Assembly (NCBI RefSeq): GCF_024029775.1
Contig: NZ_CP097122.1
Coordinates: 554,501-618,500, forward strand
Direction: 5' to 3'
Length of the DNA stretch: 64,000 nt
From: Fructobacillus americanaquae
Lineage (GTDB): Bacteria; Bacillota; Bacilli; Lactobacillales; Lactobacillaceae
Shown: one piece after another, positions 44,207 to 51,697 of the stretch
How positions within the stretch are numbered: the first letter of the stretch is position 1
Layout: every line of letters starts with the position of its first letter
Made by a program: the position numbers and the translations under genes
Notes under the pieces: model-generated
What the model was told of the DNA's origin: nothing
Databases searched by the model: none
Seen by the model: only the letters and a program-made list of their open reading frames with translations

Positions 44207-44665
44207 TTATTTTTCTTTCTTGAAGGCATCTGTCTTAGACACGCTGATGACAAAAACAGCTAAGTTTAAGAAGAAGATAGCAGCTGTAATAGCGCTGTTT
44301 TGTGCCGCAGCACTAATTGACAAAAACTTGCCAATCACAACTAAGAGAAACCACCATGGGCTAAGACCTGTATCAACGATTCGTCGGTACTGCAATGATA
44401 ATCTGGGAATGAAGGTCGCTAAGGCATAAAAGAGAGCCAATAAGAGCAAAACGATTAGTAGGCCTAACATTGGCGTATCGGCTTGCGTAAAATGCCCATA
44501 ATCAACATACTTCATGATGGGCCCAACAGCAACACCAGCAAAGACCGCTATCCAAAGCAACCAAATAATGGTATTGGCCAGGATAAACCACCAATAATCA
44601 GCTCGCGTTGTCCGACCGTTAAAGTTAACGTAATTCTGCCAAAACTTTTTGTACGCTTTAAACAT
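44207..44665 (-). CDS. DUF805 membrane protein 4
   Basis: 152 aa from ATG 44665 with a strong AAGGAG at 7 bp. MFKAYKKFWQNYVNFNGRTTRADYWW is the most family-typical head of the four; four helices, with LSLQYRRIVDTGLSPWWFLLV before helix 3, and a lysine-rich tail. It is the first gene of the cluster in transcription order. Confidence 0.88.
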   Translation of the reverse strand: MFKAYKKFWQNYVNFNGRTTRADYWWFILANTIIWLLWIAVFAGVAVGPIMKYVDYGHFTQADTPMLGLLIVLLLLALFYALATFIPRLSLQYRRIVDTGLSPWWFLLVVIGKFLSISAAAQNSAITAAIFFLNLAVFVISVSKTDAFKKEK

Positions 44666-44702
44666 TTTTTCTCCTTATCGCGTTACTCAAGTTAAAACCG
44701 CT

Positions 44703-44733
44703 TTGACTATTTTAGCATAAGACTTGGTATGAT
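44703..44733 (+). promoter_or_regulatory. Promoter of candidate small RNA
   Basis: TTGACT (44703-44708), a 19-bp spacer and an extended -10 TGGTATGAT (TATGAT at 44728-44733). Confidence 0.6.
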
Positions 44734-45065
44734 GACCACCGGGCTTGGTGAACTCCTAAAGGAGAAAAGCTCAGATAGAGGTAAGTCGTGCTATCCCTGA
44801 TACCGTTTTTGAAAGTGATGAATGGGCTGGGAAACTGCTTTTGCTCAAGGCGCCGTCGACAACATCGTAAATGCTGATAGTTTAATCTCGGGGATACGAT
44901 TTTTTTGACATAGTAAACTTGATTTAACCGGATCATTCGTTGCGCCTCATTAACACAATAATAATTAAAGTAATTTATTACGCCTATTTGAACCACTCGG
45001 GCGCCTGTGTTTTGGCGCTGTTGCATTTTGATTGATTGTGATGTTGCCGCATTGCCATTGTTCAT
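44712..45065 (-). CDS. Doubtful 117-codon frame behind a strong ribosome site
   Basis: ATG 45065 is preceded by AAAGGAGG at 45082-45075, a near-perfect site. The product (MNNGNAATSQSIKMQQRQNT...) has no domain, and its second half is antisense to the candidate small RNA, so only the first part may be meaningful. It starts inside the previous frame in another phase. Confidence 0.25.
   Translation of the reverse strand: MNNGNAATSQSIKMQQRQNTGARVVQIGVINYFNYYCVNEAQRMIRLNQVYYVKKIVSPRLNYQHLRCCRRRLEQKQFPSPFITFKNGIRDSTTYLYLSFSPLGVHQARWSSYQVLC
44740..44907 (+). ncRNA. Candidate structured small RNA, about 168 nt
   Basis: Starts behind an extended -10 promoter and ends in ATCGTA...TACGAT plus T7 (44864-44907). 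Local hairpins are evident: CACC/GGTG near 44744, CTCC-TAAA-GGAG near 44753 and TCAG-ATAG/CTAT-CTGA near 44772-44803. No ribosome site or coding frame is seen on this strand and no gene follows for 1.7 kb, so it is unlikely to be a leader. It does not match the RNase P, tmRNA, SRP or 6S patterns I know. It lies antisense to the end of a doubtful minus-strand frame. Confidence 0.45.
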
Positions 45066-45207
45066 AACAGTTAACCTCCTTTTGTACTAGGTTAGTGACA
45101 TGGAGCTGCACTCGAAAATTATCCGTGTGCCGCCCCAAAAAAGTATTGGTTAAGTGCTTGAAACCATATTTGATGCAAATGACCACCAACCGAATCAAGC
45201 CACTCAT
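44965..45207 (-). CDS. Possible 80-aa small protein
   Basis: ATG 45207 follows AAAGGAGG at 45221-45214 with ideal 6-bp spacing. The first 25 residues (MSGLIRLVVICIKYGFKHLT) form a short amphipathic, cationic helix of the kind seen in small membrane-active peptides; the rest is polar and featureless. A second AAAGGAGG-ATG lies inside it in another phase. No family is recognised. Confidence 0.35.
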   Translation of the reverse strand: MSGLIRLVVICIKYGFKHLTNTFLGRHTDNFRVQLHVTNLVQKEVNCYEQWQCGNITINQNATAPKHRRPSGSNRRNKLL

Positions 45208-45562
45208 ATTCGGCCTCCTTTCGTTTTGATACCTCATTTATAAGGTAAAACGCAAAGGTGCGCTAGCGTTTCCCCACACATTGTCAGCTCACTTCCCTAA
45301 CTCGCAACATACCGAACAAACCAGTAACATTAGTCCGCAGCAAAAGTATAAAAACTATTTTCTCCCAGGGTAATTTCAGCAAAAATCAGTAAAAAAGGAC
45401 AAACCACGAGTGGTTTGTCCTTAAATCGTCGATATCGCTGTCAAGCCCTTTTTTCAAATTAATGCAGAAAAAGTCCCTCATGCTGCTAGCAAGGAATACT
45501 GGAGAAACTTCTATTTTGCCAAAAACTTAGTCACAAGTGGCCTTCCCAATGAAAAACCTTCC
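45208..45562 (-). terminator. Intergenic stretch with the mrr terminator (45391-45422)
   Basis: The only structured element is AAGGACAAACCAC/GTGGTTTGTCCTT with T6 on the minus strand at 45391-45422, about 140 bp behind the mrr-like gene. The rest shows no gene. Confidence 0.75.
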
Positions 45563-46516
45563 TTATTCAAAATAAAAATCACCAAGTTCATAAGTTTCAA
45601 CTCGTTTAACGAAGAGTTGGTGTTTTTCGACTAAATCAACGACGTCATCTAAATCTAGCAAGGTAATTGGCGTTGACTTTGACGGGTCCTTGGCCTCCTT
45701 GACCGCTGCCGGTGTAAAGTAATCGGTCGTAATCAAAATGCCATAATCTGTCCCATTTTGAATTGATCCACGAAAATCACGGATATATTTATCACCAACC
45801 TGATTATTATAGCGTTTGGATTGGATGGCCACTCGAGTAGTCCGCAATTCGTCACTAACGAAATAAGCATAGCCATCTAAACCGTGGTCCTGTGAAAGCT
45901 TCATGCCAATCTCATCATCAATTTGAGCACCCATTTCCTGGATTAGACGACGGCTAAACTTTTCAAATTTACTTGGATCCATCTTACGTAATCGAACCTT
46001 AAGTTCTTCTTTCCAGCTTTCGGTACTATCACTAATATCATCAGAATCATCTTCTTCAGGTTCAGGATCGGCTACCCGATTTTTAGGATCTTCAATGAAC
46101 TTTTGTGTTTCTTTTTTCTTTTTATTCTTCTTTGATAATTCCTTCATCAATTCGTCTGTTGCTAAACGAATTTTTTCACCATCAGTTTGGCTTAAATCGA
46201 ATTCCATCCCCTTTTCGGTTAAAACCAGAAATCTCGCTTTAGAATTTTCAATGCAGCCAAATAATTGCCAACGCTTCACTGCAAAATTAAAAGTGAAATC
46301 AAATGGACGATACGCAGTACCGGTTTTTTTAGAAACCTTTTCTTCCTGAATCATTGCATCAGAAATTCGTTCGTCTGTTTGCGGCAACATGTTTTTTGCC
46401 GTCTTCTTTTCCATCTTACCACCTGCATTTTGCAGGATTTGAAGCAATGCCATCATGACAATTCCTGATTTTTCTGCATCTTTAAAGTGTTTTTTTGCTT
46501 TTACGTCGTCTTTCAT
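45563..46516 (-). CDS. mrr: Mrr-family restriction endonuclease
   Basis: 317 aa. The C-terminal half (residues 170-300) is an Mrr-type PD-(D/E)XK nuclease: FEKFSRRLIQEMGAQ, DHGLDGYAYF (catalytic Asp in HGxDG), VAIQSKRY (QxK), then VGDKYIRDFRGSIQNG and GILITTDYFTPAA. The N-terminal half has a winged-helix-like Mrr_N region, joined by an acidic linker (EPEEDDSDDISDSTE). Mrr enzymes cut DNA carrying foreign methylation. It lies at the edge of the type I restriction locus. Confidence 0.9.
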   Translation of the reverse strand: MKDDVKAKKHFKDAEKSGIVMMALLQILQNAGGKMEKKTAKNMLPQTDERISDAMIQEEKVSKKTGTAYRPFDFTFNFAVKRWQLFGCIENSKARFLVLTEKGMEFDLSQTDGEKIRLATDELMKELSKKNKKKKETQKFIEDPKNRVADPEPEEDDSDDISDSTESWKEELKVRLRKMDPSKFEKFSRRLIQEMGAQIDDEIGMKLSQDHGLDGYAYFVSDELRTTRVAIQSKRYNNQVGDKYIRDFRGSIQNGTDYGILITTDYFTPAAVKEAKDPSKSTPITLLDLDDVVDLVEKHQLFVKRVETYELGDFYFE

Positions 46517-46621
46517 CCGTTTTTACCTTTACATTGTTGTCAAATACAAAGTATTTTTTTCACATATAACCATGATAACATTTCTTGAATAGATAGGGTA
46601 AATTAGAATTATTTACAACAC

Positions 46622-46639
46622 TTGGGAACAGCGTAAGTT
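46622..46639 (+). repeat. Recombination repeat A, copy in silent cassette 1
   Basis: 18 bp TTGGGAACAGCGTAAGTT encoding WEQRK; direct orientation with the copy at 47225 and inverted to the hsdS copies. Confidence 0.9.
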
Positions 46640-47117
46640 TGACGAACTCTCTCAACTATATAGAGGACTAACCTATAAGCCATCTGATGTTAGGAAAGAT
46701 GGGATTCGAGTGCTGCGTTCATCTAACATAGATGGGAATACATTTACTATTAAAAATGATGATGTGTTTGTGAAACCAGATGTAGTTAAAATATCAACAG
46801 CTCAAAAAAATGACATTTTAATAACTGCAGCTAATGGATCGAGTTCGTTGGTTGGGAAACACGCTTTAATAGATGATTCATCAGAACTGATGGTGCATGG
46901 TGGCTTCATGTTGCTGGCAAAACCTCGTGAACCAGAGTTTACTAATGCGCTAATGAATAGTCAGTGGTATAGAAATTTTATTTTTAAATTTGTAGCTGGT
47001 GGAAATGGCGCAATAGGCAATTTAAAAAAATCTGATTTAGAAAATCAAAATATTTTGATACCTTCTTCGCGAGAACAAAAGCAAATGGGCCGATTATTTA
47101 GTCAATTAGATAACCTC

Positions 47118-47137
47118 ATCACCCTTCATCAGCGTAA
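47118..47137 (+). repeat. Recombination repeat B, copy in silent cassette 1
   Basis: 20 bp ATCACCCTTCATCAGCGTAA encoding ITLHQR; identical to the two hsdS copies. With its 5' flank it matches the central hsdS copy at 29 of 31 positions. Confidence 0.9.
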
Positions 47138-47224
47138 AGATGATTTTTATCATGGTGAAAAATTATCACTCCATAAATTTTTTCACAAGTGAAAAATGAA
47201 TTTTTTTCTTTTTAAAACCAATAC

Positions 47225-47252
47225 TTGGGAACAGCGTAAGTTGGGGGAAGTT
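47225..47252 (+). repeat. Recombination repeat A, extended copy in silent cassette 2
   Basis: 28 bp, the 18-bp core plus GGGGGAAGTT, identical and inverted relative to 49369-49396. Confidence 0.92.
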
Positions 47253-47723
47253 GGCAAAGCTAAGTCTGGAATTGGATTTCCAGATGCTCAACAAAGAGGT
47301 AAGCAAGGGACTCCATTTTATAAAGTATCAGATATGAACAACCCAGGTAATGAGGTTGTTATGATGAGTGCCAACAATTACGCAAGTGACTCTCAGCTTA
47401 GAGAAAATAAGTGGAATCCCATAAACCCCCAAAATAGTGGTGTTGTATTTGCAAAAGTAGGGGCAGCCATATTCCTTGATAGAAAGCGAATTGTCGATAC
47501 TTCTTTTTTAATTGATAATAACATGATGAGTTATTTGTTTGACTCTTCTTGGAATCGTTATTTCGGTAAGACTTTATTCGAAAAGTTAAGATTATCTAGA
47601 TTTGCTCAAGTTGGAGCATTACCAAGTTTCAATGGTTCCGATGTTGAAGATATCAAGGTGATGATACCCGAGAAATCTGAACAGAAAGTGATTGGCGATA
47701 TGTTTGAGAAGTTAGATGACACT

Positions 47724-47742
47724 ATCGCTCTTCATCAGCGTA
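47724..47742 (+). repeat. Recombination repeat B, diverged copy in silent cassette 2
   Basis: ATCGCTCTTCATCAGCGTA, two mismatches from the other B copies; the core CTTCATCAGCGTA is intact. Confidence 0.8.
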
Positions 47743-47762
47743 GGTCACTTTCCCTTGTGAAT

Positions 47763-48698
47763 TTAGCTTAATCCTGACAATGATCGCATAACCAAATCAA
47801 CGTCCTTATTTTCTAATTCTTGAATGATATGCAAATAGGTTTTCTGTGTAGTTGTCATACTTGCATGGCCCAATCGTCTCGCTACACTCGCAATTGATAC
47901 CCCGGCAAATAGCAAAAGTGATGCATGTGTATGTCGCAAACCGTGGATTGATATCACTGGCACCTCAGACTTTTCACAAATACGGGCTAAAATATTATTA
48001 ATTGTTGAATTATAAACTTTTTCGCCTGGGGCAACAAATATTGGCTTTTCATCTGGAAGTTCTTTCACCAATTCTGAAAATTGAATCACTGTCTGCCAGT
48101 CTAATTGAATTTTTCGCACAGAAGAATGATTTTTTGTTGGTGAAAATCCTCCATGACCTTTATAATTCCACGTTTTGTTAACAGAGAGCATCTGATGTGG
48201 AAAATCAAAATCCTTTGGCGTTAATGCTAGGGCTTCTGAAAAACGCATTCCAGTTTTAGCAACCAGTAGGATAAACCAATCCCAATTAATTTCTTGATCT
48301 AATTGCAAATTACTTAACATCGTCCGCAATTCAAACTGATTTAAATATTTAGGTTTCTTATCTCTGGGATGCTTTCCTTTGATGATAGCTTTTCTTGTCG
48401 GATCCCGTTCAACAAGGCCCTCATCCACCGCATCAAGAATCGCTCCCTTTAATTGGTGATGAAAATCCATTGTTGTCTGTCGCTCATGTTCTTCTGCATA
48501 ATTATTTAACAATTGTTGATAAGAAATTCTTGTTAAATCTTTAAGTTTCAAATCAGGCATTAATTTGACCAACCACTGGTGCGACATAATATATTTAGCC
48601 ATAGTCACCTCACGTATTGCTCCTTCCTTATAAACCGTGATCCATTGTTTATAGTACACATGAAATTTTTCGTCTTTAGCTATTTTTTCTAGCATCAT
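47763..48698 (-). CDS. Tyrosine recombinase beside hsdS
   Basis: 311 aa. The N-terminal core-binding SAM-like domain spans about 10-100, the catalytic domain about 115-305. Catalytic residues are visible: Arg in AKTGMRFSEALAL, HxxR in HGLRHTHASLLL, GH in RRLGHASMTTT, and the Tyr nucleophile in KTYLHII. It resembles phage-type integrases and the recombinases that sit next to switching type I loci. It lies between hsdS and the silent cassettes, inside the segments that would invert. No phage genes are near, so specificity switching is the most likely job; that is inference from layout. Confidence 0.92.
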   Translation of the reverse strand: MMLEKIAKDEKFHVYYKQWITVYKEGAIREVTMAKYIMSHQWLVKLMPDLKLKDLTRISYQQLLNNYAEEHERQTTMDFHHQLKGAILDAVDEGLVERDPTRKAIIKGKHPRDKKPKYLNQFELRTMLSNLQLDQEINWDWFILLVAKTGMRFSEALALTPKDFDFPHQMLSVNKTWNYKGHGGFSPTKNHSSVRKIQLDWQTVIQFSELVKELPDEKPIFVAPGEKVYNSTINNILARICEKSEVPVISIHGLRHTHASLLLFAGVSIASVARRLGHASMTTTQKTYLHIIQELENKDVDLVMRSLSGLS

Positions 48699-48791
48699 CT
48701 AACCCTCCATAAATTACGTAATAATTTGTATTCACATGTTAAAAATACCTATGTGAACTAAGATTATTGTGCCAAATAAAGTCCAAAAGAC

Positions 48792-48817
48792 AAAAAAAAC
48801 AGGCCAATAGCCTGTTT
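48792..48817 (-). terminator. Terminator of the hsdRMS operon
   Basis: AAACAGGC-CAATA-GCCTGTTT hairpin with a T run on the minus strand, just behind hsdS. Confidence 0.85.
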
Positions 48818-48828
48818 CACTAATTTAT

Positions 48829-50088
48829 TTATACAAACATTTTTTGCAACAACCCTTTTTTCTGTTCTTGCAAAGCATCAAGTTTACGCTGATGAAGGGT
48901 GATAGTTTTGTCCAAGTGTCTGAAGAATAAGCCTATTTTTTCTTGTTCAGCCATAGTTGGATATGGAATTGGCATTTCAACAAAGACTGAATCCTTAATT
49001 GCAAAACGATCAGAACGCGCGCCTGTGTCACCGTTTTGTTCCATAAATCGATGCCAGTAGGTAGTATCAAAATATTTTTCCAAGTAATTTTTATCAATAC
49101 CATGTGCGCGAAAAACATAATAAAGTGGCGACATTACGCCAGTTTTACCTAATTTATTCCGTTTAATAGGTCCAACCGGAGAAAAATTTGAAATACGAGG
49201 ATTATAGACAAAATCATTGTTTTTTACTATGTAGTATCCGTCGAGATTCTTAGCATTAGAAATATCCTTATCAAAAAAGTCACGCTGATTAATAATTCCA
49301 TATTCTGCTGAGTTAGTCAAAGTTTCTGTGAACTCACCAGTTTTATTTTTTTCTTTGACCTTATCAGTAACTTCCCCCAACTTACGCTGTTCCCAATCGT
49401 CAGTAAAACCATTAAAACGAATTTCTGGAATTTTTTCGTCTTTTTTCGGAAACATTTTTTGTAGTAAACTTTTTTTCTGTTCTTTCAGCAAATTTAACTT
49501 ACGCTGATGAAGGGTGATAAGGTTGTCTAATCGTTGAAAGAATGATCCAATTTTTTGTTGTTCGGTTAACTGCTTTGGCGTAGTTACCTCAAAATGTTTA
49601 AGAGATTTTTGGCTGACACCTTTCGCTGTTCCGCCACTAGCTAGTTTAGTTAATTCATTAAATGATTTAGGTGTACGAAGCATAACGGCTAAAAAATTTT
49701 CTATTATTTTATCATCATGAACAATAAAAGCAATGGTTCTCTGACTAAGAATATATCCTCTATTATCTGGTACTTGGGCGACCTTTCCCATTGGTGCCTC
49801 TGTTGTAAATAGGACTTGTCCTTTATGCAGGAATTTTCCACCCATCCATTTATCATACATTTCTTGACTTCCATAGTGCGCTTCTGCACTCAAATCAATA
49901 TAACCATTTTTAACATTTAAGGCAGAAAGTGCCAAATAACCATCGTCACTTTTTTCCCAATCAAAACCTATTTTTTTTGGAGTTCTTCCTCTAAAATCAA
50001 TCGTATCTTTAATATTGTCAAAAAACTTACGCTGTTCCCAATCGTCATGAAATCCCTGAAAACGGATTGCCGGCACATTTTTATTCAT
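48829..50088 (-). CDS. hsdS: Type I restriction-modification specificity subunit
   Basis: 419 aa with two target-recognition domains, about residues 20-175 and 215-385, each followed by a coiled spacer (FFQRLDNLITLHQRKLNLLK and FFRHLDKTITLHQRKLDALQ). Each domain opens with GFxDDWEQRK. It sets which DNA sequence the complex methylates or cuts. The start overlaps the end of hsdM by 8 bp. The DNA at the domain edges is repeated exactly in the two cassettes at 46.6-47.8 kb, so the present sequence is probably one of several possible versions. Confidence 0.95.
   Translation of the reverse strand: MNKNVPAIRFQGFHDDWEQRKFFDNIKDTIDFRGRTPKKIGFDWEKSDDGYLALSALNVKNGYIDLSAEAHYGSQEMYDKWMGGKFLHKGQVLFTTEAPMGKVAQVPDNRGYILSQRTIAFIVHDDKIIENFLAVMLRTPKSFNELTKLASGGTAKGVSQKSLKHFEVTTPKQLTEQQKIGSFFQRLDNLITLHQRKLNLLKEQKKSLLQKMFPKKDEKIPEIRFNGFTDDWEQRKLGEVTDKVKEKNKTGEFTETLTNSAEYGIINQRDFFDKDISNAKNLDGYYIVKNNDFVYNPRISNFSPVGPIKRNKLGKTGVMSPLYYVFRAHGIDKNYLEKYFDTTYWHRFMEQNGDTGARSDRFAIKDSVFVEMPIPYPTMAEQEKIGLFFRHLDKTITLHQRKLDALQEQKKGLLQKMFV
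48884..48903 (-). repeat. Recombination repeat B, 3' copy in hsdS
   Basis: On the minus strand it reads ATCACCCTTCATCAGCGTAA, after the second recognition domain. Confidence 0.9.
49369..49402 (-). repeat. Recombination repeat A, second-domain copy in hsdS
   Basis: 49369-49396 equals the 28-bp repeat of silent cassette 2 (inverted); 49379-49402 equals the 24 bp at 50024-50047 (direct). Confidence 0.92.
49499..49518 (-). repeat. Recombination repeat B, central copy in hsdS
   Basis: 20-bp repeat after the first recognition domain, identical to 48884-48903 and, inverted, to 47118-47137. Confidence 0.9.
50024..50047 (-). repeat. Recombination repeat A, first-domain copy in hsdS
   Basis: 24 bp covering DDWEQRK codons; the inner 18 bp (50024-50041) match all other A copies. 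Confidence 0.92.
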
Positions 50089-51676
50089 GATTGCCTCCCG
50101 CTAATAAGCTCTTTAATGAGTCAATCACCGCCTTGCTATCATCGTTTACAGCCAATTGGTTAACCAGTTCTAGCAATTCCGCTTCTTCTTTCTTGATGTC
50201 AGCCTCAACTGACACGATGTCTTGATTGACTTTAACCAAATCAATTGGCTCTTCTTCTTCAAAAGTATCAACATAGCGTGGAATGTTGAGATTAAAGTCG
50301 TTTTCGCGAATTTCGTCCATCGTTGCGACATGGGCATACTTTTCGACATCTTCACGCTTCAAATACGTATCAACAATCTTCTCAATATCTTCTTGTCGCA
50401 GCTTGTTGCTGTTCTTTTGTTTCTCAAATCCCTTAGAAGCATCAATAAAGAGTACGTCGTCAGTGGCTCGGTTCTTTTCCAAAACCATAATAATCGTTGG
50501 GATACTTGTATTAGTAAAGATATTGGCAGGTAGCCCAATCACTGCACTAATATTACGGTTTTCCAGCAAAGCCTTTCGAATTCGTCCTTCAGCTGCTCCT
50601 CGGAACAAAATGCCGTGAGGCAAGACAATGGCCATTCGACCGTTATTATTCAAATGGTACAGGCCATGCAGTAAGAAGGCGTAATCTGCTTTGCCCTTTG
50701 GAGCGACACCAAATTTAAAACGAGGATCATCTTCACGGTTCTCAGCATCCCACTTTTGAGAATATGGTGGGTTTGCCATCACAGCATCAAACATTCGCGG
50801 TGAATCAACCCCATCAATGGTTCCGTCTGGCCAATCACCAGCTAATGTGTCGCTGTTACGTAGATTAATATCGTTGTACTCAACACCATGCATCATCAAG
50901 TTCATCCGTGCCAAATTATAAGTTGTTGTAATTAATTCTTGCCCATAGTACTTGATGGCCCCCTGGACACCCGCATTCTTCATGTATGAAGCAGTAGTGA
51001 TCAGCAAAGACCCTGAACCCATTGTTGGGTCATAGAGAGTATACGTTTCCTGATTTTCACGACCAGCAGTCAAAATTCGAGCCATGATATCCGAAACTTG
51101 GTGAGGGGTATAAAATTCTCCTGCTTTAGCACCAGAGTTAGCAGCAAACATGCCGATCAAGTATTCATAAAGGTCACCTAAGACGTCAGCATCAGTATCT
51201 AACTCAATTTCGTCCATCAAGTTAATCCAATCCATCATGGTCGCGGCACGAGTCTGAGCATTGGCCCCTAACCGTGAAGAGCCAAGATCAATATCTGAAA
51301 AAATACCAGCATAATCTGATTTTGCTTCCGGACTAACACCATTATCAAAGCGAGTTAAAGCATCTTTGACCATCATAATATTGAACTTATCAGTGTTAAT
51401 GGCTTCCTTCCAATCGGAAAACATGTCCCCGGGCTCAATCACATATCCCAAAGTTCCCTGCATGAAGCTCTTTGCCTTTTCAGGGTCTTGTGCCCAAATA
51501 TTGGCCCATTTTTCACCTTGTAGCACACCATCAAGCCAAAGTTGGGCCTTCTCTGACAAAAACTTATAAAACATAATCCCAAAGATGTAGTTCTTATATT
51601 CTGACGGCTCAATTTTTCCCCGTGTCTCATTCAATGTTTTCCAAATCAACGCTTGTCTATCTGCTGTTAATGCCAT
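50081..51676 (-). CDS. hsdM: Type I restriction-modification DNA methyltransferase subunit
   Basis: 531 aa. An N-terminal HsdM helical domain (about 8-130) is followed by an N6-adenine methyltransferase: S-adenosylmethionine motif I in YDPTMGSGSLLITTASYM and catalytic motif IV NPPYSQ in VMANPPYSQKWD. The C-terminal coiled region (VKVNQDIVSVEADIKKEEAELLELV) contacts HsdS. The gene lies between hsdR and hsdS with short gaps (21 bp; 8-bp overlap), one operon. It is probably active in all switching states, so switching changes which sites are methylated. Confidence 0.95.
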   Translation of the reverse strand: MALTADRQALIWKTLNETRGKIEPSEYKNYIFGIMFYKFLSEKAQLWLDGVLQGEKWANIWAQDPEKAKSFMQGTLGYVIEPGDMFSDWKEAINTDKFNIMMVKDALTRFDNGVSPEAKSDYAGIFSDIDLGSSRLGANAQTRAATMMDWINLMDEIELDTDADVLGDLYEYLIGMFAANSGAKAGEFYTPHQVSDIMARILTAGRENQETYTLYDPTMGSGSLLITTASYMKNAGVQGAIKYYGQELITTTYNLARMNLMMHGVEYNDINLRNSDTLAGDWPDGTIDGVDSPRMFDAVMANPPYSQKWDAENREDDPRFKFGVAPKGKADYAFLLHGLYHLNNNGRMAIVLPHGILFRGAAEGRIRKALLENRNISAVIGLPANIFTNTSIPTIIMVLEKNRATDDVLFIDASKGFEKQKNSNKLRQEDIEKIVDTYLKREDVEKYAHVATMDEIRENDFNLNIPRYVDTFEEEEPIDLVKVNQDIVSVEADIKKEEAELLELVNQLAVNDDSKAVIDSLKSLLAGGNHE

Positions 51677-51697
51677 TATCTACTCCCAGTTAAAATT

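Larger units (their letters stand above)
46599..47192 (+). pseudogene. hsdS: Silent hsdS half-gene cassette 1
   Basis: An open frame with no start codon or ribosome site, encoding one complete type I target-recognition domain. It runs from NTWEQRKFDELSQLYRGLTY to the conserved coiled end GRLFSQLDNLITLHQRKDDF and a stop at 47192. Its two edges are the same repeats that border each domain of the active hsdS on the opposite strand, in the same codon phase. It is a stored specificity module rather than a decayed gene: the frame is fully open. Expression requires inversion into hsdS. Confidence 0.88.
47196..47771 (+). pseudogene. hsdS: Silent hsdS half-gene cassette 2
   Basis: A second stored target-recognition domain. 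It begins NTWEQRKLGEVGKAKSGIGF, contains GVVFAKVGAAIFLDRKRIVD, and ends MFEKLDDTIALHQRRSLSLV with the stop at 47771. An ATG exists at 47196 but no ribosome site or promoter. Its 28-bp 5' edge is identical to the start of the second domain of active hsdS, inverted. Its end overlaps the recombinase gene by 9 bp on the other strand. One inversion would fuse it in frame to the first hsdS domain. Confidence 0.88.

Noticed and set aside
44740-44907. 6S RNA, RNase P RNA, tmRNA or SRP RNA
   Set aside because: The 5' and 3' ends do not pair as in 6S, and the conserved cores of the other three were not found. It is left as an unassigned candidate.
44740-44907. Riboswitch leader
   Set aside because: No gene follows on the plus strand for about 1.7 kb.
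46710-47192. Cassette 1 as an expressed gene starting at GTG 46710
   Set aside because: The open frame continues upstream of that GTG to the shared repeat, and no ribosome site or promoter is present; it reads as a stored half-gene.
47763-48698. Prophage integrase as sign of an integrated phage or element
   Set aside because: No phage structural, replication or lysis genes are near, no flanking att repeats were seen, and the gene lies between hsdS and its silent cassettes.
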